From Tritrichomonas musculus (taxonomy: Eukaryota > Parabasalia > Tritrichomonadida > Tritrichomonadidae): a DNA stretch of 64,000 bases. This document shows, piece after piece, positions 21,844 through 32,100 of this stretch; the stretch's first letter is position 1, and each line of letters opens with the position of its first letter. Position numbers and translations under genes: made by a program. The stretch covers positions 62,001 to 126,000 of the forward strand of contig JAPFFF010000052.1 in the NCBI GenBank assembly GCA_039105265.1. The letters are read 5' to 3'. The notes below the pieces were generated by a model, which ran no database searches, was not told where the DNA came from, and worked only from the letters and a program-made list of their open reading frames with translations.

Positions 21844-23224
21844 TCAAATTAAAATAAAAACAACAAGGATATAAGTATATAATAAATTATATCCTTTAAA
21901 ATAATAAAAAACGGTTATTTTCAAATATACACTCTCATTTTCTTTTATTGTTAAAAGTAGCAGCTTATTAATAATTTTGGAATTAAATTCATCTAAAAAA
22001 GACATCTTTGTACACAAAAAAGAATCTAATTCACAAATATCTTCATATAATAGATATTCAAATTGTTCTAAGATTTGAGAACATTCATCAATTGTTGCTT
22101 TTGGTTTGATTAAGTATTTGATAATGCTGCGTGATTTCAGGATTGAATCATCGCCATCAAAATAAAAGTTTTTAATAATTTCATGAATAAATGATGGCGA
22201 ATTTTGAAACAAATGCGCATGAACGATGCATTCATTCAAATATTCAATAAAATTAAAAATTTCTGTTTCTAAAAATGGAGCTAATAACATACATTCATTT
22301 TCGTTTCCATTTTCAATAAGATTTTTGTAAAGAAATATTTTGTTCATGATTTGAAATCTATTAGGTGTCTGTTTAATTATCACATCTGTTCTATTTTTCA
22401 TTTCCCGATTATTCATTACTTCAGAAAAGTAATTTATTTTGAATATTTCGTTTAATTCTAATTTGGTTTTAAAAAAATCATCATTTAAATAGTTTTTTAG
22501 ATTCATTTCAAGCTCAGTAACTGAATAGCATGCAATAAAAGCTGAAGGAATATTTTTCAAAATTAAATTTTTATATTGATTGTTTTCAATCGCTTCAATC
22601 CACAATGTTTTGTATTTGCCGCCTTTTATACAATCTTGGAAAAAAAAAAAAAAAAAAAAAAAAATGGAAAAAATTTTTGAAAATTTGATCAATGAAAAAA
22701 CGGTTTGCTTTTGGTAAGAAAAGATTTTCTTCATGCATTTTGATGATCAATCCTAATGATTCAAGATTTTCATTGCTACTTTCATCCATGAATTCTTTGA
22801 ATATTTTTGCTAATTTTTTATTTTTTCTTTTCAAAAAAACATTTTCTGAAAATTTTGCAATTACGTAAATATCAAATGCTGGCGATGCTTTGTCCAAAGC
22901 TGCTTGTCTTGGTGAAATGTATAAAGGAGATCTATATCCATGATTATTTCGATTATCAAGTTCCCAAAATCCTAGAAGGTCAAAGAAATAAATCCTATTT
23001 AAATTGTCCATGAAAAAATAATTCTCAGTGAAAGCTCGCGAATAAAAACCGCATTCATGAAGAGTTGTAATTGATGCCAACTTTGAATAAATTATTAATG
23101 ATATTTCATTGTTTGTGTAATTTTCACTGTGACCAATCTTATTATTGCATATAAACTTAAATAATAATGTTCTGGGCGTGCTTAATCTCCCATAGCAAGG
23201 AAAGATGAATGAATCATCAATCAA
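21844..23224 (-). pseudogene. Kinase-like protein broken at a long poly-T/Phe tract
   Basis: From the ATG at 23224 (Inr-like TCAATTATTTGA just upstream) the frame shows the second half of a kinase-like fold. ENYFFMDNLNRIYFFDLLGF stands where a catalytic loop and DFG would be, then SPLYISPRQAALDKASPAFDIYVIAKF matches the activation-segment end and helix F. Asp of HRD and Gly of DFG are absent, so it would be a pseudokinase, and the N-lobe is missing. At about 22640-22664 a poly-A run (poly-Phe on the coding strand) shifts the frame. The continuation to 21844 is a helical region with an ankyrin-like or Sel1-like feel (FIEYLNECIVHAHLFQNSPSF). The tract length is prone to error, so the break may be real, polymorphic or technical. 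Confidence 0.5.
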
Positions 23225-23696
23225 ATAATTGAAAAAAAGATCATTTAATACTATTAAGTTGGAGAGTTAAACAAAACAGATCAATTTTTTCAATTATTTG
23301 ATTTTTTAAAATCATTTGATTTCAGCCAATCAAGACTGTTTTCAAGTTTATTACAATTTATAGAATCATTTAGATCTCAAAATTGAATGATTTTAATGAA
23401 ACTGGAAAATTCAGCTATATAAATAAATTCTCACCATCATCCATCTTTTTAAAGACAATAGAATTTAACAAATTAAATATATTTAACTGAATGATTTACT
23501 TTATAATGGCACGTTTAAATATAGTTGGGACAAAAATATATCAATGAACATCCTTTAATCTAGATTCTGGAATTTGAAGGTTCAAGAGACAGAAAGCTCT
23601 ATCTCTCGAATATCTTTCGATCTAGATTCTGGAACTTAGTATACACTTTTTGTTCTGAGCATCTTCAAATTAATCTGCCTAATCCAAATTCAAAAG
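23225..23696. other. Intergenic, with a duplicated 14-mer
   Basis: CTAGATTCTGGAA occurs twice (about 23561 and 23622) within otherwise unremarkable A+T-rich sequence. No gene is seen. Confidence 0.4.
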
Positions 23697-23801
23697 AGGA
23701 AACCAACATCTGAGCAAGTCAAACAAACATTGGAGAGATTGGATGCTGATCATGATGGCAAAGTCACCCTCGATGAATTAATTCATGCAGGTGGACTATA
23801 A
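23697..23801 (+). pseudogene. EF-hand fragment
   Basis: A 34-codon tail ending in TAA encodes a complete EF-hand calcium-binding loop, DADHDGKVTLDE, preceded by an amphipathic helix (SEQVKQTLERL) and followed by LIHAGGL. The loop has Asp at 1, 3 and 5, Gly at 6, and Glu at 12, so it would bind Ca2+. Upstream codons stay open to a TAG near 23637 but do not look like an EF-hand protein and have no ATG. This is the 3' scrap of a calmodulin/centrin-like gene. Confidence 0.65.
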
Positions 23802-24154
23802 ATTAATTAATTAGATAATAGAAATAGATAAAAATTTTTTTTATTTTATTAATTTTTTTTTTGAAAATATTCGATTTAATCAGATAAAATTTAAATACAA
23901 CAAATTTAATGATTAGAAATTATTCATTTGATATGATCAGATATATTTCATGTGCCTGTATTTGTATTTTGTTCACATGAAAATATCTCTACCATTAATT
24001 TCACCTTTTAATATTCAATTAATAGTAATTCAATTCAAAATTGAATTGGCATTTCAAAAATAATTTGGGAACAATTCAAAAGTATCTGACAATCAATCAA
24101 CCACCAAAATATTTTATTCAAAAGATAAAAAATCAAAAGATGTTTACATAAATA

Positions 24155-25126
24155 TTAGCAAATAATGCAAAGATTGGCTAAAAATGAGAAAAAGCCGCCA
24201 TTGCTTGATTCTTCATCATTTCGATATTTTATTTCTTTCTTACGATGATATCTACTATATCTATGGTCATTCATATTCCAATCATTATTATAAACTTTAT
24301 AATTAGTGTTGTAATTGATATTGATGTTAGCTCTGTTGTAATTCACATCATTATAAGTTCTATTGTAATTCACATCATTATAAGTTCTATTATAATTTAC
24401 ATCATTATATGTTCTATTGTAACTCAAATCGTTGTATGTTCTATTGCTGACGTTGCCATAATTGATCCAATTATTTAGTCCATAAATTTTTGGAAACATG
24501 TTGTTTCTAACAACTATTTTTCTCAACCGTTTCAATGCAGATGGGTGATTCTGTTTTATTTCGGTTAAAAGTTGGTCGTATTTAGCATTAGAATTAATAA
24601 ATATCCAAGCAATTTCTCTTGGCTCAATTCTTTCATAAACAATGCATTCAGCCATCGTTGCTGTCCTATTGTAAGAATTACTGAAATCAAACGCATTTCC
24701 ACCCATTGCATAGTCATCCAATAGAGGCCACGGAATTGAGTTCATTCCATCTTCATAATCTAAAATTTCAGGATTTCTATTTGATAATGGATGAGCTGTA
24801 ATGATTTTGTATCTTTTCATTTTATCTATAAATGTTGGTCTGAATACTGCAATAATGGCTAAATTTTCACTGCCATATCTACAAACAAGACTTTTATCAA
24901 ATGGTGTTGATGAAAAAAAATGAAAATGAATATAGTCAGATAAATCATATCCATCAAATTTTCTTGTTAATTTTTCTACTATTTCTTCATCTGCAATATC
25001 ATAAAAAAATATTTTTGATGACTGCAATTTGTTTCGACTAAGAATTCCTTTTTCCAAAATTGAAGGTATGTTGTTCAAGAGTGTCATATGGTAAAGAAGC
25101 TTTCCTTGACTTGGTCTGGGACACAT
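24155..25126 (-). CDS. DarT-like (DUF4433) ADP-ribosyltransferase, paralogue A
   Basis: Residues 8-200 match the DarT fold, which in bacteria transfers ADP-ribose from NAD+ to thymidine in single-stranded DNA. Seen here are YHMT (12-15) for the NAD-binding His, EKGILSRN (25-32), the YDIADEEI segment (42-49, cf. the family's 'DPxIQxxR' region), YIHFHFFSSTPF (65-76, cf. 'YVPFYF'), and TATMAECIV, whose Glu160 stands at the catalytic position. The gene looks whole. A C-terminal extension adds four copies of a 10-residue repeat (YNRTYNDVN, about 228-270) and a hydrophobic Cys-ending tail. It is divergent from paralogue B, and no macrodomain (DarG-like) gene is visible nearby. TCATTCAAATTA at 25138-25149 fits an Inr. 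Substrate and role in a trichomonad are unknown; bacterial origin by transfer is an inference. Confidence 0.75.
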   Translation of the reverse strand: MCPRPSQGKLLYHMTLLNNIPSILEKGILSRNKLQSSKIFFYDIADEEIVEKLTRKFDGYDLSDYIHFHFFSSTPFDKSLVCRYGSENLAIIAVFRPTFIDKMKRYKIITAHPLSNRNPEILDYEDGMNSIPWPLLDDYAMGGNAFDFSNSYNRTATMAECIVYERIEPREIAWIFINSNAKYDQLLTEIKQNHPSALKRLRKIVVRNNMFPKIYGLNNWINYGNVSNRTYNDLSYNRTYNDVNYNRTYNDVNYNRTYNDVNYNRANININYNTNYKVYNNDWNMNDHRYSRYHRKKEIKYRNDEESSNGGFFSFLANLCIIC

Positions 25127-25137
25127 TTATTGTAAAT

Positions 25138-25149
25138 TAATTTGAATGA
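25138..25149 (-). promoter_or_regulatory. Inr-type element of DarT-like gene A
   Basis: On the minus strand TCATTCAAATTA lies 11 bases before the ATG, at the usual Inr distance. Confidence 0.5.
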
Positions 25150-25469
25150 GCTAAAAAAGGGAATATCAGAAAAAGTTATAAATTTGTTATTCAAATAAAC
25201 CGTCAATTTTATATATTTCAATTATTTTATACAAAAAATTGAATTTCTATTTAATTTTTTTTCAGTTAATAAATTTCTTCTTTTTTCTAAAAATAGTTTT
25301 TGTTTTGCTGAAAAAAAATGTATTTTTTATATCCAAAAACAAGATTTTTATCAAATGGTATGACGTTCCACATTTTCTTTTGTTTATTAATTGCTGTTTT
25401 TATTTTTTTAATTCAAAAAAAAGGGAACATTTCAAAAAGTTATCATTTTTTTTTTTTTAGTTTGTAGTC

Positions 25470-26168
25470 ATGCCAGGGAAACCAAGTAACGGAAAACTTT
25501 TATATCATACAACATTATTGACTAATATTCCTTCAATTTTAGAAAAAGGACTCTTATGTCGCCAAAAATTGTCAACATCAAGAACATTTTTTTATGATAT
25601 TGCAGATGAGAAAATATTAGAAGAAAGAAACAAAGGTGACTTATCAAAATATGTACCTTTTCATTTTTTTTCAACAACACCTTTTGAAGAAGGCCTTGTT
25701 TTGAGGTATGGATGGGAGAATCTTGCCATTGTTTCAATATACAGACCGAATCGAGCTGACAAAATGTCGAGATTCAAAGTAATTCCATCACATCCATTAT
25801 CAAGAGAGATGCCCAAAATAATGCCATATAAAGAAGGAATGAATTCTGTTAGATGGGATATTCTAGATGATTTTGCAACATCATATGAAGATGAAACTCA
25901 ATTTGATTACTCAATTCCAGCAAACAAAACAGCCACGATGGCAGAATGTTTAGTAGAAGATAAAATTGAACCAAGAGAAATTGCATGGATTTTTGTGCGT
26001 TCTAAAAAAGTTTATGACAATTTAATCGATGAATTGGAAAATAAACATCCAACAACACAAAGAATGTGGAGGAAAATAAGCCATAATTGGCACATGTTTC
26101 CAGATGTCGATGACAATATTGATAGTGATGAAGAAGAGGAATATGAAAATATTTATTATGATGAATAA
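25470..26168 (+). CDS. DarT-like (DUF4433) ADP-ribosyltransferase, paralogue B
   Basis: The 232-residue protein is clearly paralogous to the divergent neighbour over its first 195 residues. It shares GKLLYH-T (8-15), NIPSILEKG (19-27), DIADEKILEERNKG (43-56), YVPFHFFSTTPF (61-72), the EGMNSVRWDILDDF segment (122-135) and TATMAECLV with Glu159 at the catalytic position. It is closer to bacterial DarT than paralogue A in keeping the E-R-N/R element and the 'YVPF' spelling. Its tail is different: short and very acidic (SDEEEEYENIYYDE). The gene looks whole and starts at an ATG preceded by TCATTTTTTT (25443). The two genes are head to head, 343 bp apart, and could share an upstream region. The expected activity is ADP-ribosylation of nucleic acid; whether it is a defence, regulatory or effector enzyme is not shown by the sequence. 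Confidence 0.78.
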   Translation: MPGKPSNGKLLYHTTLLTNIPSILEKGLLCRQKLSTSRTFFYDIADEKILEERNKGDLSKYVPFHFFSTTPFEEGLVLRYGWENLAIVSIYRPNRADKMSRFKVIPSHPLSREMPKIMPYKEGMNSVRWDILDDFATSYEDETQFDYSIPANKTATMAECLVEDKIEPREIAWIFVRSKKVYDNLIDELENKHPTTQRMWRKISHNWHMFPDVDDNIDSDEEEEYENIYYDE

Positions 26169-26509
26169 ATATTTTTAATATAATTGAATGTTAATCAAAT
26201 ATATTCAAAAAATCTTATTTTTTTGTTATGAATATAATCAAATTGGCATAATGATAAAGTGAGCCAGAAATTAGGTTCGAAAAATTATATCAAAAAAATC
26301 TTTTGCTAACAAAAATACTTTCATATAATATGGTAATTATATGCAATTCTTTGTATATTAATGGATTTATTGAAAAAATAAAATCATTTCCATCTCCCTT
26401 TAATTATGTATAATATTCTCATTCAACTCAATACAACAATGATATTGACTTTATATCTTGATAAATATAAATGAATTTTATATTCTTATATTTTCATCAA
26501 AAATATACA

Positions 26510-26800
26510 TATAGGGCTAGCACGAAAAAATGATCTTTTTTGCCCGAATTAAAAAAAATATTTGAAAAATGCGATCATTTTTGACAGAAAAAATAAATTT
26601 TTGTCATAAAAAAATTTTTCATCGCAGAAAAAATGATCAATTTTCAGTGCAAAAGAATATAATCTTTCGTTCATTTGTTCAAAAAAAATTTCGGAAAATT
26701 TTTCATTCTCACTTTTTGTGATCGAAATTTCCGCGTCAAAAATTTTTGGACAGCGACCAATGTCCCTACTTTACCGGTCATTTTTAACGGCTATATAATA
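26510..26800. repeat. Patch of repeated AAAAATGATC / GATCATTTTT words
   Basis: Four or more copies of AAAAATGATC in both orientations occur between TAGGGCTAGCACG (26512) and a TGTCCCTA end (26761-26768). The edges loosely recall hAT ends (TAGGG / CCCTA), but no 8-bp target duplication flanks them (TATACATA against CTTTACCG). It may be an old non-autonomous element. Confidence 0.3.
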
Positions 26801-26985
26801 TATTTACCTGTAAAAACAACGAGAGATGGGAATTTTATGAAAAATTATGAATAAAATGTTTTAAAACTGAAAATTCTGATAAAAATTAGAATATGATTTA
26901 TCCAAAAAAAAAAAAAAAAAAAAATATCAGTCTTTGAAATTTAAACATAGGCTTTTAAAAAAAGTAAAAACAAACATTAAAAATA

Positions 26986-27477
26986 TCAAAAGAATGTTGA
27001 ATAGTCAGTTTCATTTTGTTCTGATGGATTGAAATATTCTTTTTCATTAAAAACACTGAAATCTGACTCATTAAAATTAAATTCTTCATTAAAATTGATA
27101 TCTTCAACATAATTATTACAATAATCAAAAGAAAATTCATTTAATTCTGCTATATCTTGGTTTTGATTTGAATTTAGATTCTCGTTTTGAAATTGATTCT
27201 CATAATTGAAATAATCGATTGAAGTATCAACTGATGTGTTTGACACTGAATTTGTTTCTTCTTGATTTATTGTTTCATTATATTCATTTTTCATTGGAAC
27301 TATAATTCCATCGCTTTCTTTTAGTTTTCGATGGCTTTTAATATCGAAAACAACAAAATTGTTTTCTTCTTTCCATATGATTGCTTTGAAACGTGGTAAA
27401 TGATTGGATCTTCTTCCCGGTCCAATATTACTCTTTGCTTTCATCATTAAGAAGGACCAAAATAAAAATGAAATCAA
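26986..27477 (-). CDS. Small Asn/Glu-rich protein of unknown function
   Basis: The 163-codon frame is not recognised. The first 55 residues are basic and could form a small folded unit (MKAKSNIGPGRRSNHLPRFK, then AIIWKEENNFVVFDIKSHRK). The rest is low-complexity, acidic and Asn/Phe-rich (NFNEEFNFNESDFSVFNEKE), a style common in transcription-related or condensate-forming proteins. The start is uncertain: ATG at 27477 gives a hydrophobic leader MISFLFWSFL, while MMKAK at 27447 gives a cleaner start. It neighbours DarT-like gene B in convergent orientation, but nothing ties them functionally. Confidence 0.45.
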   Translation of the reverse strand: MISFLFWSFLMMKAKSNIGPGRRSNHLPRFKAIIWKEENNFVVFDIKSHRKLKESDGIIVPMKNEYNETINQEETNSVSNTSVDTSIDYFNYENQFQNENLNSNQNQDIAELNEFSFDYCNNYVEDINFNEEFNFNESDFSVFNEKEYFNPSEQNETDYSTFF

Positions 27478-27918
27478 TTTTTATGCTCAAACAAAATTCT
27501 TAAAAAAAATTTTTTGATATTGAAAATTTGAATGCAAATTCAAAATTGAGTTTCATATTCAAATAAAATTTTAAAAAATTCCAGCATACTAACATTTATG
27601 GCTGGCGAAAAAACAAAATAATTATTTGTCGTATTTATTGTTTTTATATATGTATGTTATGCATTATTATATCATTTTTTTTCAAATTAATATTTCTTAT
27701 AACAAGATATAAATTCAATATTAATAAATTTTTTTTTTAAATTTCAAAATTTTGAAATGAAATGAATTGTCATATTACAAAATTGGTCAAAAATTGGATC
27801 TATCTTTTGTTGTGGATTCAATTCAATCTTATTCATTATCAACCAAGTATTTCATTTTTACATGATATTTATAAATTAAAATTCAACCTTCCCTATTTTT
27901 TAATAAAAGCAAAATACA

Positions 27919-28030
27919 ATGTCCAAGCCTTCACCAAGTTAGTTAATGCTTAAATATTTTTTTATATCTCATAGAACTCATGAGTGATGACACATTTTCC
28001 TTCAAAAATAAAAAATTAAGCTATTAAAAA
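27919..28030 (+). pseudogene. Relic of the 5' end of a kinase-Sel1 gene
   Basis: ATGTCCAAGCCTTCAC is identical to the first 16 bases of the gene at 29162, and GATGACACATTTTCCTTCAA recurs at the matching distance, followed by an AAAAATTAA stretch like the intact gene's. Between these the copy is gapped and carries stops. It is a dead partial duplicate lying about 1.2 kb upstream of its source, in the same orientation. Confidence 0.85.
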
Positions 28031-28118
28031 AGTTCTACCGATAAATTAGAGATGATTTCAATCGTTTATAAAGTATCCCAAAAAAGTCCACACGAGCAGC
28101 AAAATGAAGTAGGTTCTC

Positions 28119-28499
28119 TTAATCAAAAACAAGTATTTTAAGCTTGGAATCTTCTGGAATATCAAGACTTTCAATTGATTTTTCATTGAAAGCATAATCA
28201 CCAATTGATATTATAGAAGAAGGAATTGTAATTTTGGTCAATGATGAGCATTCACTAAAAGCATAATCTCCAATTGAAGTTACAGAAGAAGGAATTTTAA
28301 ATTCGTCAATTTTGGTATTATAGAACGCCGCTTCCATGATTTTAACAAGCTTGGAATCAGGTTTAATTTCAACATAATCAAGATTTTGACAGTTTCTGAA
28401 GGCACCATCACCCATGTGTGTGATCTGAGATGGAATTGAAATTCGAGATATATTTGAATTCACAAATGCATGACTGCCAATTTGTTTGATATGTTGCAT
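28119..28499 (-). pseudogene. BspA-like LRR fragment
   Basis: 126 codons encode five BspA-type LRR units (IPSSVTSIGDYAFSECSSLT; IPSSIISIGDYAF) and a terminal cap SIESLDIPEDSKLKI. Just upstream, similar sequence (VRIEIDPGNRRYKI) continues in another frame, so a frameshift near 28500 has cut off the N-terminal part. Intact family members are several times longer. No membrane anchor is present. It is probably a non-functional 3' piece. Confidence 0.7.
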
Positions 28500-28559
28500 C
28501 TTTGCAAATTTTATATCGTCGATTACCAGGATCGATTTCTATTCGGACACAATTATCAA

Positions 28560-29161
28560 ATCCTATGAACCTTTATACCAAAATTTTATAAACAATTTAA
28601 TTGAAAAAAAAAAAAAAAATATTCTATACAATTTTTGAGAGATTTGAACATTCTATAAAATATTCAAAATATGAATTTTTCAAATGAATATATAATAAAT
28701 ATAAATAAATGCAAATTTAATTAAAACGATGATTTATTTTAAAATACCATATTCATTTCGAACTATAGAGTCATCATTACTGTTAATTGAAACTAAGCAA
28801 ATTACAAGTGGTATTACAATAAATAAACACTTTACAAGATTTTTTTTTATAAAAAGAATAGTTTTTATGATTAATCAAACTTTCATTCTTTATTTCTAAT
28901 ATGATTTCATATTAATCATAACTCTCCATTGATTCATATAAACAATTTTAACCATATGAAAAAGATATAATTTTAATTTCATATTATTAGCTAAAATGTA
29001 TTCAGCTATTATTTTATACAAAAATATTTCTTTATTTCAAGATATTTAAACTTTGTTTTTTAATTTTCGTGTAAACTTACGGTTTCTAAGAATTTATTTC
29101 AAATATTGAATAATTATAATTTAAAAAATTGTGAGTACATCATATTTTTTAACAAAATTCA
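28560..29161. other. Intergenic region upstream of the giant kinase-Sel1 gene
   Basis: A+T-rich with no coding frame. TCATATTTTTTA at about 29139-29150 is a plausible Inr, 11 bases before the ATG at 29162. Confidence 0.45.
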
Positions 29162-32100
29162 ATGTCCAAGCCTTCACAACGTCGTTTTATACTTAAAGAT
29201 TTTTTAGATTTCATAGAGCTTCTGCGAGATGACACATTTTCCTTCAAAAATGAAAAAATTAAAAGCATTATTCAAAGTTTCAAATTATATGATAAAGTTA
29301 TTTACAGTAAAAAATATCAAATCGATCAAAACATAAAAAATTCAGCAGTAATTCTCATAAATCGAATTGAACTTCACAAAAAAAACAACATTACTATAAA
29401 TTTTATTATTGTTTTTGAAGAAACGTTAATTATTCTTGAAGAAGAAGATCTTAATCAATTTTTAGAAGAAAATTCTAATTTGCCTGCTATTTTTTTGTAT
29501 AAGATTGAAGACTTTCATAATTTTCAAAAAGAAAAAAATAAAATCGAGTCTGACTCAATTTTTCAAGAAGAAATTGAAAATTTATCCACGGAACTTGGAA
29601 TGATGAATATAAATTCAGATTATCAAAGAATTTGGGAACTTATTAATCATTGTATAGCAGGATACTTAATCAAAAAGAGCTACAATAAATCAAAAAGGAA
29701 TCGACTTTCAAATCACAATGAAAACCAAGATTTTAAAAATACAATTATTCATAAAGATGACTTTGTTGTTTTGAGATATCTTGGATTTGGCTCTTTTTTC
29801 AGAGTTGGTCTAATATATCATTTAGAACGATGCGAATTGATGGCACTTAAAGAACCAAATTTTCTTGATGAAGAAATTCCTAGACTAATTGAAAGAGAAC
29901 AACGCAACTATTCAAAGATTAACCATCCGTTGTTACCAAAATGGTACAAATCAGATAATAATAATTTTATTATAATTGAATACATAAATGGTCAAACTTT
30001 AAACAAAATTGATATGAAGGATTTGAATGCAAGTGAAGTGATATCAATTATTTTTGAATTGATTGTAATCGTTGAATATTTTCATTCCAAAAAATTGATT
30101 TATAGAGATTTGAAGCCAAATAACATAATGATTGACTCAAACAAAAATGTCGTTTTGATTGATTTTGATAGACTGATTCCAGTCAAATATGATTCAGATC
30201 TTACAACAGATTTTCAATTAGAGTATGCTGCACCCGAAATTCAAAAAGGTGAAGTATCTATAAAAAGTGACAGTTATTCACTTGGGAAGATAATTAATTA
30301 TATCATTGACAAAAAGAAAATAAAAACATTGAGTGACTCTCAAAATGCAACTCTTGATTATATCATCAAAAATTGTATTTGCGAAGACCCTACAAAACGT
30401 TTTCTTATTATTGATATATTTTTTTTATTTTACAAAAGTTTTAATGAAATGATCAATATTAATATTGATCATTTCCCTGATGCATGTTTTATTTTGGGCT
30501 TCTTTTTTTATCAAAATGAATATGTTGAACGAGACATCAATAAATCGATTCATTATTTCACACTTGCAGCAAATCAAAATCATATAAAAGCGCAATATTA
30601 TCTCGGTGATATTTATTATGAAAGTGAATATGTCAAACGAGATATCAATAAATCGATTTATTATTTAACACTTGCAGCAAATCAAAATGATCTAGAATCA
30701 CAATTTTTCCTTGGTGGTATTTATTATAATGGTGAATATACTAAACGAGACATCAATAAAGCAATTCATTATTTCACACTCTCTGCAAATCAAAATCACT
30801 TAAAAGCACAATATACTCTTGGTTCTATTTATCTAAATAGTGAATATGTTCAACAAGACATCAATAAAGCTATTCATTATTTAACACTTGCTTCAAATCA
30901 AAATCATCCAGAAGCACAATATACTCTTGGTGGTATTTATTATAAAGGTGAATATGTTGAACGAGACATTTATAAATCGATTTATTATTTCACACTTGCT
31001 TCAAATCAAAATCATCCATATGCACAATTTTGTCTAGGCGTTTTTTATTATAGAGGTGAATATGTTGAGCGAGATATAAATAAATCGATTCATTATTTCA
31101 TACTTGCAGCAAATCAAAATCATATAAAAGCGCAATATTATCTCGGTGATATTTATTATGAAAGTGAATATGTCAAACGAGATATCAATAAATCGATTTA
31201 TTATTTAACACTTGCAGCAAATCAAAATGATCTAGAATCACAATTTTTTCTTGGTGGTATTTATTATAATGATGAATATATTAAACGAGACGTCAATAAA
31301 GCAATTCATTATTTCACACTCTCTGCAAATCAAAATCACTTAAAAGCACAATATACTCTTGGTTCTATTTATCTAAATAGTGAATATGTTCAGCAAGACA
31401 TCAATAAGGCTATTCATTATTTAACACTTGCTTCAAATCAAAATCATCCAGAAGCACAATATACTCTTGGTGGTATTTATTATAAAGGTGAATATATTGA
31501 ACGAGACATTTATAAATCGATTCATTATTTCACACTTGCTTCAAATCAAAATCATCCAGAAGCACAATACAATCTCGGAATTATTTATAATGAAGGTGAA
31601 TATGTTGAACGAGATATCAATAAAGCAATTCATTATTTCACACTTGCCGCAAATCAAAATCATCCAAAAGCACAATATAATCTCGGAGTTATTTATTATG
31701 ATGGTAGATATGTTCAACGAGACATCAATAAAGCAATTCATTATCTTACTCTTGCTGCAAGTCAAAATCATCCAAAAGCACAATATGTCCTTGGTGAAAT
31801 TTATTATGAAGGTAAATATGTTAAACGAGACATCCAAAAATCGATTGAATATTTGACCCTCTCAGCGAATCAAAATGATCCAATGGCACAATTTTCTCTT
31901 GGTTTTATTTATTATGAAGGTGAATATGTTGAACGAGACATCAATAAAACAATTCAATATTTAACACTTTCAGCAAATCAAAATTATCCAAGAGCACAAT
32001 ACTATCTTGGCATTACTTACTATAATGATGAATATGTTGACGAAGACATCGATAAAGCGATTCATTATCTCACACTAGCTGCAAATAATAATCATCCAGA

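Noticed and set aside
26512-26768. hAT element ending in TAGGG / CCCTA
   Set aside because: Only five bases of the ends agree and the flanking 8-mers differ; kept only as a low-confidence repeat patch.
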